Shown here piece by piece: positions 1 to 8,129 of a DNA stretch of 12,574 nucleotides (position 1 is the first letter of the stretch; the number at the start of each line of letters is the position of its first letter). The notes beneath the pieces are model-generated. The model was given only the letters and a program-made list of their open reading frames with translations. It was not told the DNA's origin and did no database searches. The position numbers and the translations under genes are program-made. Source of the DNA: a bacterium (GTDB lineage: Bacteria > Ratteibacteria > UBA8468 > B48-G9 > JAFGKM01); contig DAOOVW010000021.1 in NCBI GenBank assembly GCA_035370465.1, positions 3,435-16,008 of the forward strand, written 5' to 3'.

Positions 1-698
1 ATGCAAATAAAGAAAATATATATATTAAAGATTACTCTATAAAAACTATGACAAATATAATTGAAACATATCAATCAAGATGCATTGATTTAAAGAAAGA
101 TATCCGTTTCCGTTATGTTCTTGTATTTAAAAATTTTGGTAAAGAGGCAGGAGCATCTTTATCACATCCACATTCTCAAATTATAGCAACTCCTATTGTT
201 CCAAAAAACATAAAAGAAAAACTTTTTGGTGCTAAATGGTATTTTGAATATAAAGAGAGATGTGTATGGTGTGATATAATTAATCAGGAAATAGATAGTG
301 GGAAAAGAGTAGTTGAGCAAAATTCTGCATTTATAGTAATTGCACCTTTTGCTTCAAGATTTCCTTTTGAGTTATCAATATTACCTTTAAGGCACTCTCC
401 TGATTTTGAAAGTATTGACTCAAAAGAGAAAGAATTGCTTGCAGAAATAATGGTGAGTACTTTCAAAAAAATTTCAAAAGGGCTTTCTAATCCTTCTTAC
501 AATTTTATGATTCTTACTGCTCCTGCAAGATATTCCCGTCCTGGTTATTGGCAAACATTGGAAAAGGATTACCACTGGCATATAGAAATAATACCACGGA
601 TTGTAAAACAGGGCGGATTTGAATGGGGAACTGGGTTTTACATAAATCCAACATCACCAGAAGAAGTAACCGACTTTCTTAAATCACTTAATGTATAG
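1..698 (+). CDS. galT: Galactose-1-phosphate uridylyltransferase family protein (5' end outside window)
   Basis: The product belongs to the GalT branch of the histidine-triad superfamily, whose members exchange UMP between UDP-glucose and galactose 1-phosphate in the Leloir pathway. The reading frame is open to the window edge (first full codon at 3), so an ATG at 48 is probably internal. About 231 residues are visible, against roughly 330-350 for the family. Counting from position 3, the active-site signature HPHSQ lies at residues 55-59, with the nucleophilic His expected at 57. A CVWC pair at 87-90 resembles a metal-binding knuckle, and HWH at 191-193 matches the second metal-site motif near the C terminus. 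The phrase GASLSHPHSQI is typical of the family. The gene ends 9 bases before glgA, and its stop codon lies inside the glgA ribosome binding site, so it is likely the upstream member of the glycogen operon. The true substrate could be another sugar phosphate or nucleotide. Confidence 0.9.
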   Translation, partial: ANKENIYIKDYSIKTMTNIIETYQSRCIDLKKDIRFRYVLVFKNFGKEAGASLSHPHSQIIATPIVPKNIKEKLFGAKWYFEYKERCVWCDIINQEIDSGKRVVEQNSAFIVIAPFASRFPFELSILPLRHSPDFESIDSKEKELLAEIMVSTFKKISKGLSNPSYNFMILTAPARYSRPGYWQTLEKDYHWHIEIIPRIVKQGGFEWGTGFYINPTSPEEVTDFLKSLNV

Positions 699-703
699 GA
701 GGG
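697..703 (+). promoter_or_regulatory. Ribosome binding site of glgA overlapping the galT stop
   Basis: AGGAGGG lies 4 bases before the ATG at 708 and overlaps the galT stop codon (TAG at 696-698). It fixes the glgA start and suggests that ribosomes finishing galT feed glgA. Confidence 0.75.
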
Positions 704-707
704 ATAT

Positions 708-2138
708 ATGGAGAAAAAAAATATTTGTTTAGTTGCAGCAGAAGGTGTACCATTTGTCAAAGTAGGTGGAATGGCAGATGTAGTCGGCGCTTTATATAAG
801 TATCTTAAATCAAAACATAACTTATATCTTTTTCTACCATTTTATAAAAAAATAAAAGAAAGTTATAAAACAGAAAAAATTGGTACCTATGATGTATTTT
901 TTTCAAACGATAGACAGGAGAAAGGTTTTGTCAATAAAAGTATTGATTTCCCCGGTATTTATTTCATTGGTAATGACAACTATTTTGAAAGAGATGATGT
1001 TTATGGACCAGATGGTAAGGACTATCCTGACAGTGCTGAAAGGTTCTCCTTTTTTTCAAAAAGTGTTCTTGAAGTTATGAAAAAATTTAAGATAAATGTT
1101 CATATTTTTCACTGTCACGACTGGCATACTGCACTTATTCCATTATATTTAAAACTATATTATAAAGATATCTTCCCCATTGCAAAAACACTTTTTACAA
1201 TACATAATTTAGGTTATCAAGGGGTTTTTCCTGTTGATAAATTTCACATTTTGGGGTTGCCATGGGAATATTTCAATATGGATGAATTAGAATTTTATGG
1301 AAATGTCAATTTTATGAAAAGTGGGATAATACATTCAGAAAAAATAAATACAGTAAGTCCAAAATATGCAAAAGAAATACTCACACCGGAATTTGGTTAT
1401 AACTTGGATGGATTGCTTAGAAAATATCAAAACAAACTTACAGGAATACTTAATGGTATTGACTATCAAATATGGAATCCTGCAATTGATGGAAATATCT
1501 ATAAAAAATATAGAGGTTATAAAAATAAATTAGAAAATAAGTTAGCCCTACAGAAAAGATTAAAAATTCAGCAAGGAAAAGAAATACCTGTTTTTGGAAT
1601 GATTTCACGGCTTGTAGAACAGAAAGGAATTGACCAATTATTAGAAATAATGGAAAGTATCCTTTCTTTACCATTAGAAATTGTTATTTTAGGAGACGGA
1701 GAACAAAAATATAAAGAAGCATTATCTAAATGGCAGCAAGATTTCCCTAAAAAACTATCTATTACATTTGCATTTGATGATAAACTTGCACATCAAATAT
1801 ATGCAGGGAGCGATTTTTTCCTTATGCCTTCTAAATTTGAACCATGTGGATTAGGGCAGATGATAAGTTTCAAATATGGAACAGTTCCAATAGTTAGAAA
1901 AGTCGGAGGACTTGCTGATACTGTTAGTAATTATAATTTTGAAACAGAAGAAGGAACTGGTTTTACTTTTGAGGGTGGGGCAAAAGAATTCTTTTTATGC
2001 ATAGAAAATGCTTTGAAAGTTTTTGCAGATAAAAATAAAATGGAACGACTTGTAAATAAAATTATGAAACTCAATTTTTCATGGAAAACATCAATAGAAA
2101 AATATTTGAAAATTTATGAGGAATTGATGGAACAATGA
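708..2138 (+). CDS. glgA: Glycogen synthase (GT5)
   Basis: This is a cytoplasmic GT-B glycosyltransferase that adds glucose from ADP-glucose (in some lineages UDP-glucose) to the non-reducing ends of alpha-1,4-glucan. The 476-residue product is full length for bacterial GlgA. The N-terminal nucleotide-binding loop KVGGMADV lies at residues 18-25, the family motif HCHDWH at 135-140, and TIHNLGYQG follows further on. The segment NGIDYQIWNP marks the inter-domain region. The C-terminal domain carries KFEPCGLGQ, with Glu378 matching the conserved catalytic-site Glu377 of E. coli GlgA, followed by KVGGLADTV. The start is set by a strong ribosome binding site. The stop overlaps the next start as ATGA. 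No glgC is visible nearby, so the glucosyl donor is not settled by context. Confidence 0.96.
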   Translation: MEKKNICLVAAEGVPFVKVGGMADVVGALYKYLKSKHNLYLFLPFYKKIKESYKTEKIGTYDVFFSNDRQEKGFVNKSIDFPGIYFIGNDNYFERDDVYGPDGKDYPDSAERFSFFSKSVLEVMKKFKINVHIFHCHDWHTALIPLYLKLYYKDIFPIAKTLFTIHNLGYQGVFPVDKFHILGLPWEYFNMDELEFYGNVNFMKSGIIHSEKINTVSPKYAKEILTPEFGYNLDGLLRKYQNKLTGILNGIDYQIWNPAIDGNIYKKYRGYKNKLENKLALQKRLKIQQGKEIPVFGMISRLVEQKGIDQLLEIMESILSLPLEIVILGDGEQKYKEALSKWQQDFPKKLSITFAFDDKLAHQIYAGSDFFLMPSKFEPCGLGQMISFKYGTVPIVRKVGGLADTVSNYNFETEEGTGFTFEGGAKEFFLCIENALKVFADKNKMERLVNKIMKLNFSWKTSIEKYLKIYEELMEQ

Positions 2139-4123
2139 TATATCTTTCAATCCTCTGGCATATGCATCAACCAAGTTATGTATTCAATGGAGAAATAAAC
2201 ACTATTATACCTGTTTTTCGCACATTATTTAATTATTATCCTATGGCAGTTCTTACAGAAAAATATCCAGATATAAAAATTAATTTTAATTTTACACCTG
2301 TGTTACTTGACCAAATTCAGGGTATAACTTCTGCAAAATATTATGACAATTTTCTTTCTATCCTTGTAGATGATACAAATGATGAAGAAAAAATTTTAAC
2401 TTTTGCTTCTGAGATACCTGGAAGAATTCTTGAAAAACAATATACGCTTAAAATCCTATTAGATAAAGTTAAAACAAACACTTTTTCTGTTCAGGATATT
2501 TCTGATATAAAAGTTCATCTTCATTTAGCATGTTTTCATCCATTTATTATTGATGAAGAACTTAAACAACTGGTTAAAAAAAGTAGATATTTTGATAAAA
2601 AAGAAAAGGAATTATTATACAACAAGGAAAAAAATATATTGAAAGAAACAATTAACAAATATAAAAATCTTATGAAAACAGGACAGTGTGAAATAATAAC
2701 CAGTCCTATGACACATCCAATAATGCCTTTACTTTATAATACCAATATAGCAAAACAAACAAAAACATCATTACCAATTCCTGAAAATCTTTTTTCATAT
2801 CCAGAGGATGCTGAAGAACAATTAATTAGAGGAATAAATATATTTAAAACAACTTTTGAAAAATGCCCTGATGGTATATGGCCACCAGAAGGAAGTTTAA
2901 GCAATGAAATTTTGGATTTATTTGCAAAACACAATATAAAATGGACAGCAACAGACCAGCAGTTATTATCAGAAACACTTTCAAGACCTCTTTTTCAAAA
3001 AGAACATTATAATATTTGGGATTTTAGAGAAAAAATTTTCATTTTTTTCAGAGACCATCATCTTTCTGATATGATAGGTTTTAGTTATCAACATATGGAA
3101 GAAAAAGAAGCAGCAGTTAATTTCATTGAACATATTCATAAATCGTCAGATAAAACAAAAAATCAATTAATTACAATTATACTTGATGGTGAAAATCCAT
3201 GGGACTATTACCCTTCTTTCGGTTTTTACTTTCTTCCTGCTTTATACACAATGTTAAGTGAGTCATCTGATATAAAAACTATTACATTTTCTGAAGCACT
3301 AAAACTTGATATAAAGCATGAGAAATTAGAAAGAATAGTGCCTGGTAGTTGGATGGGAGTAAATTTTGACAACTGGATAGGCAAACAACCAGCAAATACT
3401 GCATGGAAAATATTACAACAAGTTAGAAAACTTTCAGAAGAAAAAATTAATTCCTTAGATGATACAAAAAAAGAAAAATTGAAAGAATATATTATGCTTG
3501 CAGAAAGTAGTGATTGGTTCTGGTGGTATAGTATACCAGCAGATAAAAAAATTAAAAGGAAATTTGATGCATATTTTAGAAATAATATAAGAAAAATTTA
3601 TGAAATTCTTGATGTAAAGGCACCTGAATTTTTGAATTTTCCTGTTGAGAACTATGATATTGAAGAATTTTTTCCATATATTAAACCATCTATTGATGGT
3701 AAAATAACTCACTTTTATGAATGGTATAATGCTGTGGAAATTGATGCTGCTGATTTATGGACAACATTTAAGCCAGTTGAAATTCCAATAAAAAAAATAT
3801 TTTATGGTTATGATGATGAAAATGTGTATATAAGAATAGACACTCTTGAAAAACAAAACATTGAAATTGAAATTACTTTTCATAATTCAGTAAAACAAAA
3901 ATTCTATATAAAAAATGACCTATCCAGTTCTTTACCAATATCATTTGTCTATGGCGATATAATAGAAATAAAAATACCTAAAAAAGAGATATTACTTGAA
4001 GGAGAAAAGACAATATTTTTTAATATTTCTATAAGAGACAGAGAAGGACATGAAATTGTTTTGCCTACTGGCGATTATTTTAAAATAACTTTTTTATCCG
4101 AGGAGGAGAATTGGATAATATAG
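2135..4123 (+). CDS. GH57 family alpha-glucan hydrolase or transferase with C-terminal beta-rich domain
   Basis: The N-terminal two thirds form a GH57 (beta/alpha)7-type catalytic domain. The conserved regions appear in order: HQP at residues 11-13, a GIWPPEGS block containing the expected nucleophile Glu252, LDGENPWDYYP with the expected acid/base Asp351, and AESSDWFWWY around Asp460. The 99-residue Glu-Asp spacing fits characterised GH57 amylopullulanase-type enzymes. From about residue 540 to 662 lies a beta-rich segment beginning near IDGKITHFYEW. It resembles the DOMON/CBM9-like C-terminal domains found on some GH57 proteins and may bind glucan. No signal peptide is seen (MIYLSILWHMHQP is the start of the catalytic fold), so the enzyme should be cytoplasmic. 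It overlaps glgA by 4 bases and glgB by 13, which points to glycogen remodelling or degradation. Alpha-amylase, amylopullulanase, 4-alpha-glucanotransferase and GH57 branching activity cannot be told apart by eye. Confidence 0.9.
   Translation: MIYLSILWHMHQPSYVFNGEINTIIPVFRTLFNYYPMAVLTEKYPDIKINFNFTPVLLDQIQGITSAKYYDNFLSILVDDTNDEEKILTFASEIPGRILEKQYTLKILLDKVKTNTFSVQDISDIKVHLHLACFHPFIIDEELKQLVKKSRYFDKKEKELLYNKEKNILKETINKYKNLMKTGQCEIITSPMTHPIMPLLYNTNIAKQTKTSLPIPENLFSYPEDAEEQLIRGINIFKTTFEKCPDGIWPPEGSLSNEILDLFAKHNIKWTATDQQLLSETLSRPLFQKEHYNIWDFREKIFIFFRDHHLSDMIGFSYQHMEEKEAAVNFIEHIHKSSDKTKNQLITIILDGENPWDYYPSFGFYFLPALYTMLSESSDIKTITFSEALKLDIKHEKLERIVPGSWMGVNFDNWIGKQPANTAWKILQQVRKLSEEKINSLDDTKKEKLKEYIMLAESSDWFWWYSIPADKKIKRKFDAYFRNNIRKIYEILDVKAPEFLNFPVENYDIEEFFPYIKPSIDGKITHFYEWYNAVEIDAADLWTTFKPVEIPIKKIFYGYDDENVYIRIDTLEKQNIEIEITFHNSVKQKFYIKNDLSSSLPISFVYGDIIEIKIPKKEILLEGEKTIFFNISIRDREGHEIVLPTGDYFKITFLSEEENWII
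4101..4108 (+). promoter_or_regulatory. Ribosome binding site that supports the TTG start of glgB
   Basis: AGGAGGAG ends two bases before a TTG codon at 4111, inside the end of the GH57 gene. The GAGG part gives an acceptable spacing. No ATG suits the start: this is the only strong Shine-Dalgarno sequence nearby, and the protein then begins naturally ahead of its CBM48 domain. Confidence 0.7.
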
Positions 4124-6027
4124 AAAAAAATCAACCGCCTAACAGAATATCTCTTTTTGGGCCCTTGGACCTTTATTTATTTAACGAAGGAAATCATTTT
4201 GAAATATATAAAAAATTAGGTGCACATAAAAGGGTAGTAAATGGAATAGAGGGCTATAACTTTGCTGTTTGGGCTCCAAATGCTGTAAAAGTAAATGTAA
4301 AAGGCAATTTCAATAATTGGGATGGAAGTAAACATCAAATGGTTGAGTTAGGTAATTCAGGTATATGGGAAATATTTATTCCAGAAGTAAAAGAGTGCTA
4401 CCCATACAAATTTGAGATTCATACCAAAAATAATAATGTTCTTCTTAAATCAGACCCATATGGGTCTTTTTTTGAACTTCGTCCAGCCAATGCATCTCTT
4501 ACATATAAATCACATTATAAATTTGAAAATTCTAAAATCCAACCTACCAATATATATAAACAACCAATGGCTATATATGAAATGCATCTTGGTTCATGGA
4601 AAAGAAGAAAAGATGGATTTTTTTTAAACTATCGTGAAATTGCAGAAGCCCTTGTTCCTTACCTGAAAGAAACGGGATTTAATTGGGTTGAATTCATGCC
4701 TATCAGTGAACATCCATTAGATTCTTCCTGGGGTTATCAAACAACAGGATTTTTTGCTCCTACAAGTAGATATGGAACACCTGATGATTTGTGTTTTCTT
4801 ATAGACCAACTGCATAAAAATAATATTGGTATTATTCTTGACTGGACACCTGCTCACTTCCCAAAAGACGATTTTGGTTTATACCTTTTTGATGGAACAC
4901 ATTTGTATGAACACTACTTTCCTCAGAAAAGAGACCATCCTGATTGGAAAACAGCGATATTTAATTATGGAAGATATGAAGTAAGTAATTTTCTTATAAA
5001 TAGTGCTTTAAACTGGATTGAAAATTATAAAATAGACGGACTTAGAATTGATGCAGTTGCATCAATGCTTTACCTTGACTATTCAAGGAAAAATGGGGAG
5101 TGGATTCCAAATAAATATGGTGGGAAAGAGAACTTAGAAGCAATTGATTTTTTAAAAAAACTAAATAGTACTATTTATCAAAAACACCCAAATACTTTTA
5201 CAATAGCAGAAGAATCAACTGCCTGGCCAATGGTAAGTCGTCCTGTCCATATGGGTGGATTGGGATTTGGTTTTAAGTGGAATATGGGATGGATGCATGA
5301 TATTCTCTACTATTTCTCTCTTGACCCAATATATCGTAAATACCATCATAACTGTTTAACATTTGGACTTTTATATGCCTTTTCAGAAAATTTTGTTTTA
5401 CCAATTTCTCATGATGAAGTTGTTTATGGAAAAAAATCACTTCTCTCAAAAATGCCAGGAGACACATGGCAAAAATTTGCTAATTTAAGAACACTTTTAA
5501 CATATATGTACTGCCACCCAGGTAAAAAACTTCTTTTTATGGGAAGTGAATTCGGACAATTATCAGAATGGAACTATAATGGAGAACTTGAATGGTGGTT
5601 ACTTGAAAAAGAAGAACACAGAAGCATAAAAAAATTTGTATCAGACCTCAATACTTTATATAAAAATGAAAAAGCACTTTTTGAAATTGATTTTGAAAAT
5701 AATGGATTTGAATGGATTGATTTCTCCGATTATGAAAAGAGTATCATATCATTTATTCGTAAAGGTGAAAAAGAAAATAATTTTATAATTACTGTTTTCA
5801 ATTTTACACCTGTTCCCCGATATAATTACAGAATAGGAGTCCCTTTAAAAATTCATTATAAAGAGGTATTTAATAGCGATTCAAAATTTTATGGAGGAAG
5901 CAATACAGGGAACTTTGGTATGGTAGAAAGTGAAAATATACCATATCATAACAGACCTTTTTCTGTAAATCTCACAATACCCCCACTATCAGGTATCATT
6001 TTGAAACCACATATTGACAGTTTTTAA
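4111..6027 (+). CDS. glgB: 1,4-alpha-glucan branching enzyme (GH13)
   Basis: This enzyme cuts alpha-1,4-glucan chains and re-attaches the pieces through alpha-1,6 bonds, creating branch points in glycogen. The product has 638 residues. A CBM48-type beta-sandwich lies near the N terminus (YNFAVWAPNAVKV, then GNFNNWDG, about residues 50-74). The GH13 barrel begins near MAIYEMHLGSW at 153-163. Catalytic residues fit E. coli GlgB spacing exactly: Asp314 in GLRIDAVASM (nucleophile), Glu367 in IAEEST (acid/base) and Asp435 in ISHDEVVYGK. A C-terminal beta domain ends the protein. The start is TTG, preceded by a very strong ribosome binding site, and the gene overlaps the GH57 gene by 13 bases, so translation is probably coupled. 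The extra N-terminal module of the longest GlgB proteins is absent. It completes the glgA-GH57-glgB cluster. Confidence 0.96.
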   Translation: MDNIEKNQPPNRISLFGPLDLYLFNEGNHFEIYKKLGAHKRVVNGIEGYNFAVWAPNAVKVNVKGNFNNWDGSKHQMVELGNSGIWEIFIPEVKECYPYKFEIHTKNNNVLLKSDPYGSFFELRPANASLTYKSHYKFENSKIQPTNIYKQPMAIYEMHLGSWKRRKDGFFLNYREIAEALVPYLKETGFNWVEFMPISEHPLDSSWGYQTTGFFAPTSRYGTPDDLCFLIDQLHKNNIGIILDWTPAHFPKDDFGLYLFDGTHLYEHYFPQKRDHPDWKTAIFNYGRYEVSNFLINSALNWIENYKIDGLRIDAVASMLYLDYSRKNGEWIPNKYGGKENLEAIDFLKKLNSTIYQKHPNTFTIAEESTAWPMVSRPVHMGGLGFGFKWNMGWMHDILYYFSLDPIYRKYHHNCLTFGLLYAFSENFVLPISHDEVVYGKKSLLSKMPGDTWQKFANLRTLLTYMYCHPGKKLLFMGSEFGQLSEWNYNGELEWWLLEKEEHRSIKKFVSDLNTLYKNEKALFEIDFENNGFEWIDFSDYEKSIISFIRKGEKENNFIITVFNFTPVPRYNYRIGVPLKIHYKEVFNSDSKFYGGSNTGNFGMVESENIPYHNRPFSVNLTIPPLSGIILKPHIDSF

Positions 6028-6046
6028 AAATATGATAAATTATAAA
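6014..6046 (+). promoter_or_regulatory. Weak candidate promoter before the CsgG-family gene
   Basis: A perfect TTGACA at 6014-6019, inside the last codons of glgB, is followed by A+T-rich sequence with -10-like words (AATTAT at 6038-6043, 18-base spacer; TATAAA at 6041-6046, spacer too long). In such A+T-rich DNA these matches may be chance. It sits in the only sizeable gap (48 bases) between the two gene clusters, and no terminator is seen there, so read-through from glgB is also possible. Confidence 0.25.
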
Positions 6047-6064
6047 TAAGATTGGAAAAGAAAA

Positions 6065-6071
6065 AAGGGGG
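6065..6071 (+). promoter_or_regulatory. Ribosome binding site choosing ATG 6076 for the CsgG-family gene
   Basis: AAGGGGG lies 4 bases before ATG at 6076. An in-frame TTG at 6052 would lengthen the protein by eight mostly charged residues but has no Shine-Dalgarno sequence. The ATG also yields a clean signal peptide beginning MKK. Confidence 0.6.
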
Positions 6072-6075
6072 AAAA

Positions 6076-7398
6076 ATGAAGAAAATAATTATCTGTGTTT
6101 TTCTGGTTAGTTCTTTAACTTTGTTTGGAGAAGTAAAAACAGAGGTCTCTACATCAGGACCTTCTGTTTCTGAAGTTCTACAATACCAGGGACCTAAAGC
6201 AAGAATTTCAGTTGGAAAATTTGAAGTAAAGGCAGCAAAAGGTGCATGGGAAATTGGAGATGGACTTAAAGAGATGCTGGTTGACGCTTTATTTAAAACA
6301 GGAAGATTTATTGTGTTAGAATCATCTGAAAATATTGATACATTAAAAGAAGAATTTGAATTAGGAGAAAGTGGATGGAGTAATAAAGCACCAGAAAAAG
6401 GAACTTTTGAAACAGCAGATATAATTTTAACTGGTGCCATAACTGCTTTTGAACCTGATTATAAAGGGAAAGGTGGAGGCGGAGTGGTTGTACCTTTACC
6501 GTTTGCTGTTGGAGGTGGATTAAAAATTAGCAAACAAGAATCATATATTGCTTCTAATTTACGACTTGTTGATGTTAGAACCAGAAGAATTATAAAAACA
6601 GCAAAAGTAGAAGGATTTGCATCAAAAAGTGATATAGGCGTTTTAGGAGGTGGTTTAATTGGTTCTGTTGCTCTTGGTGCTGGCTTTCAAAAATATAAAA
6701 ATACTCCAATGGAACAAGCAGTTATGATTATGTTAGAAAATGCTGTTAATGAGATCATTAAAAGTGTCCCGGAAGATTATTACAGATATGATGAAAAAGG
6801 AAATGCTATTACTGCAAATCAACAAACAGCAACTGCAAGTCAACAAACAACAGAAGAAACAAAAATAAAAATTGTTGGGGGTGGAGATATATTTAAGGCA
6901 GGTGAAGCTATTATTTTAAATGAGGACTTTAATAAATATGAAATAGGAGATATCCCAACTGATTTTCAATATGAAAAGGCAGAAGTAGAAATTGCAGAAA
7001 TGAATGAGAAAAAATGGATGAGGTTTCTAAAACAGGGAAATATAAAAAAAGACATAAAAGTAGAAGGAGATTATTCTTATGAGATTTCTTTTCTCACAAC
7101 ATTTAATTGTTCAACTGATATTGTCTTACCGGATGGCAAATCAATCCATCTAACTAATGGGAAAATTCTATATTCTGAAAATGAGTTATCTCCTATAAGT
7201 ATTAATAAAGTCAATAAAATTCAATTATCAAAAAAAGAGGGTATAACAAGAATATTTGTAAATGATAAAAGGGTATATAAAGCACCTGAAAAACTGGATA
7301 CATTATCAAATGGTATTGTTATTAAATGTGATAATGTTTCTCCTGATGACGGTAAAGAATTCCTTTTCACAGACCTTAAAATTGCAACTTATAAATGA
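6076..7398 (+). CDS. CsgG-family secreted protein with a C-terminal beta-rich extension
   Basis: With the ATG start the product has 440 residues. It opens with a typical signal peptide (MKKIIICVFLVSSLTLFG), so it should be exported to the envelope. No lipobox cysteine is seen at the cleavage region; the only Cys there is inside the hydrophobic core at residue 7, unlike lipidated E. coli CsgG. Residues about 40-235 resemble the CsgG/HfaB fold: GPKARISVGKFEVKAAKG, then GRFIVLESSE, ADIILTGAITAFEP, a glycine-rich stretch, RLVDVRTRRIIKTAKVEG, and NTPMEQAVMIMLENAVNEII near the end. A Gln/Thr-rich linker (about 245-270) leads to a second beta-rich module (about 290-440) starting near LNEDFNKYEIGDIPTDF, which looks like a LamG/jelly-roll-type fold. 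No curli subunit or CsgE/F partner is nearby, so a curli role is not supported. It shares an ATGA overlap with coaX. Confidence 0.8.
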   Translation: MKKIIICVFLVSSLTLFGEVKTEVSTSGPSVSEVLQYQGPKARISVGKFEVKAAKGAWEIGDGLKEMLVDALFKTGRFIVLESSENIDTLKEEFELGESGWSNKAPEKGTFETADIILTGAITAFEPDYKGKGGGGVVVPLPFAVGGGLKISKQESYIASNLRLVDVRTRRIIKTAKVEGFASKSDIGVLGGGLIGSVALGAGFQKYKNTPMEQAVMIMLENAVNEIIKSVPEDYYRYDEKGNAITANQQTATASQQTTEETKIKIVGGGDIFKAGEAIILNEDFNKYEIGDIPTDFQYEKAEVEIAEMNEKKWMRFLKQGNIKKDIKVEGDYSYEISFLTTFNCSTDIVLPDGKSIHLTNGKILYSENELSPISINKVNKIQLSKKEGITRIFVNDKRVYKAPEKLDTLSNGIVIKCDNVSPDDGKEFLFTDLKIATYK

Positions 7399-8129
7399 TA
7401 ATAGGGATTGATTGTGGAAATTCTTATATAAAAATTGGTTTATTTAAAGAAAAAATAATAAAACAGGTAGTTAAATTTCCTGTTGAAGATATAAATAAAT
7501 TTAGAATTCCTTACCATTGGAAAAAACTAAATATTGAAGTTATTGCATTAGCAAGTGTCTCACCTATCAATTCTGATAAAATAAAAACTACCTTCTCTTC
7601 CTTTTTCAATAAAAAAGTAATTACAATAACTTCTCAACAATGTAATATCCCCCTTAATATAAAAGACAAAAAAAAAGTCGGGGTTGATAGAGTCCTAAAT
7701 TGTAAAGGTGCCTCTGTTCTTTATGGAAACCCATCAATAGTTATAGACATAGGCACTGCTATTACAATTGATTTTGTTAATAGAAATGGTGTTTTTGAAG
7801 GAGGAATAATTTTCCCTGGTCCATTTTTATTACTCAATTCACTCAATAAAACATCTTTGATAAAATCACCAAATTTTTTAAAAAAGAACATTTTAATTGG
7901 GAAAAATACTGATGAATGTATAACATCTGGTTTAAATAATGGAATAGTTGGTTGTATAGAAAATATAGTGGGAAAAATAAAAAACATACATAAAAATTCA
8001 AATGTGATTTTAACTGGTGGCTGGTGTGATTATTTTGCTAAAAAAATTAAAATTAAAAAGGTTGTTAAAAAAAATTTAACATTAGAAGGAATAAACATTG
8101 TAATTAGAGAAAGATGGTTGAAGAAATAA
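7395..8129 (+). CDS. coaX: Type III pantothenate kinase
   Basis: CoaX phosphorylates pantothenate with ATP in the first step of coenzyme A synthesis and belongs to the ASKHA (actin-like ATPase) superfamily. The 244-residue length is normal. The first phosphate motif is DCGNSYIKIGLF starting at Asp6. GVDR at 96-99 carries the conserved Asp (98) that is the likely general base. The second phosphate motif is DIGTAITID from Asp118, and a glycine-rich FEGGIIFPG follows. ILTGGWCDYF near the C terminus fits the adenosine-contacting region. The start overlaps the previous stop as ATGA and lacks its own Shine-Dalgarno sequence, which suggests coupled translation. The gene overlaps the following biotin ligase by 16 bases. 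coaX and birA are neighbours, and sometimes fused, in many bacteria, which supports both calls. Confidence 0.93.
   Translation: MIIGIDCGNSYIKIGLFKEKIIKQVVKFPVEDINKFRIPYHWKKLNIEVIALASVSPINSDKIKTTFSSFFNKKVITITSQQCNIPLNIKDKKKVGVDRVLNCKGASVLYGNPSIVIDIGTAITIDFVNRNGVFEGGIIFPGPFLLLNSLNKTSLIKSPNFLKKNILIGKNTDECITSGLNNGIVGCIENIVGKIKNIHKNSNVILTGGWCDYFAKKIKIKKVVKKNLTLEGINIVIRERWLKK

Noticed and set aside
6052..6075. TTG start for the CsgG-family gene
   Set aside because: No Shine-Dalgarno sequence precedes it, and it would put extra charged residues before a normal MKK signal peptide. ATG 6076 has AAGGGGG upstream.
6024..6440. Minus-strand open frame of 138 codons
   Set aside because: It lies opposite the well-supported CsgG-family gene, and its Ser/Pro-rich translation looks like an antisense shadow.
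6076..7398. Curli secretion system
   Set aside because: Only a CsgG-like domain is present. CsgA/B/E/F are absent, and the neighbours are cofactor genes.
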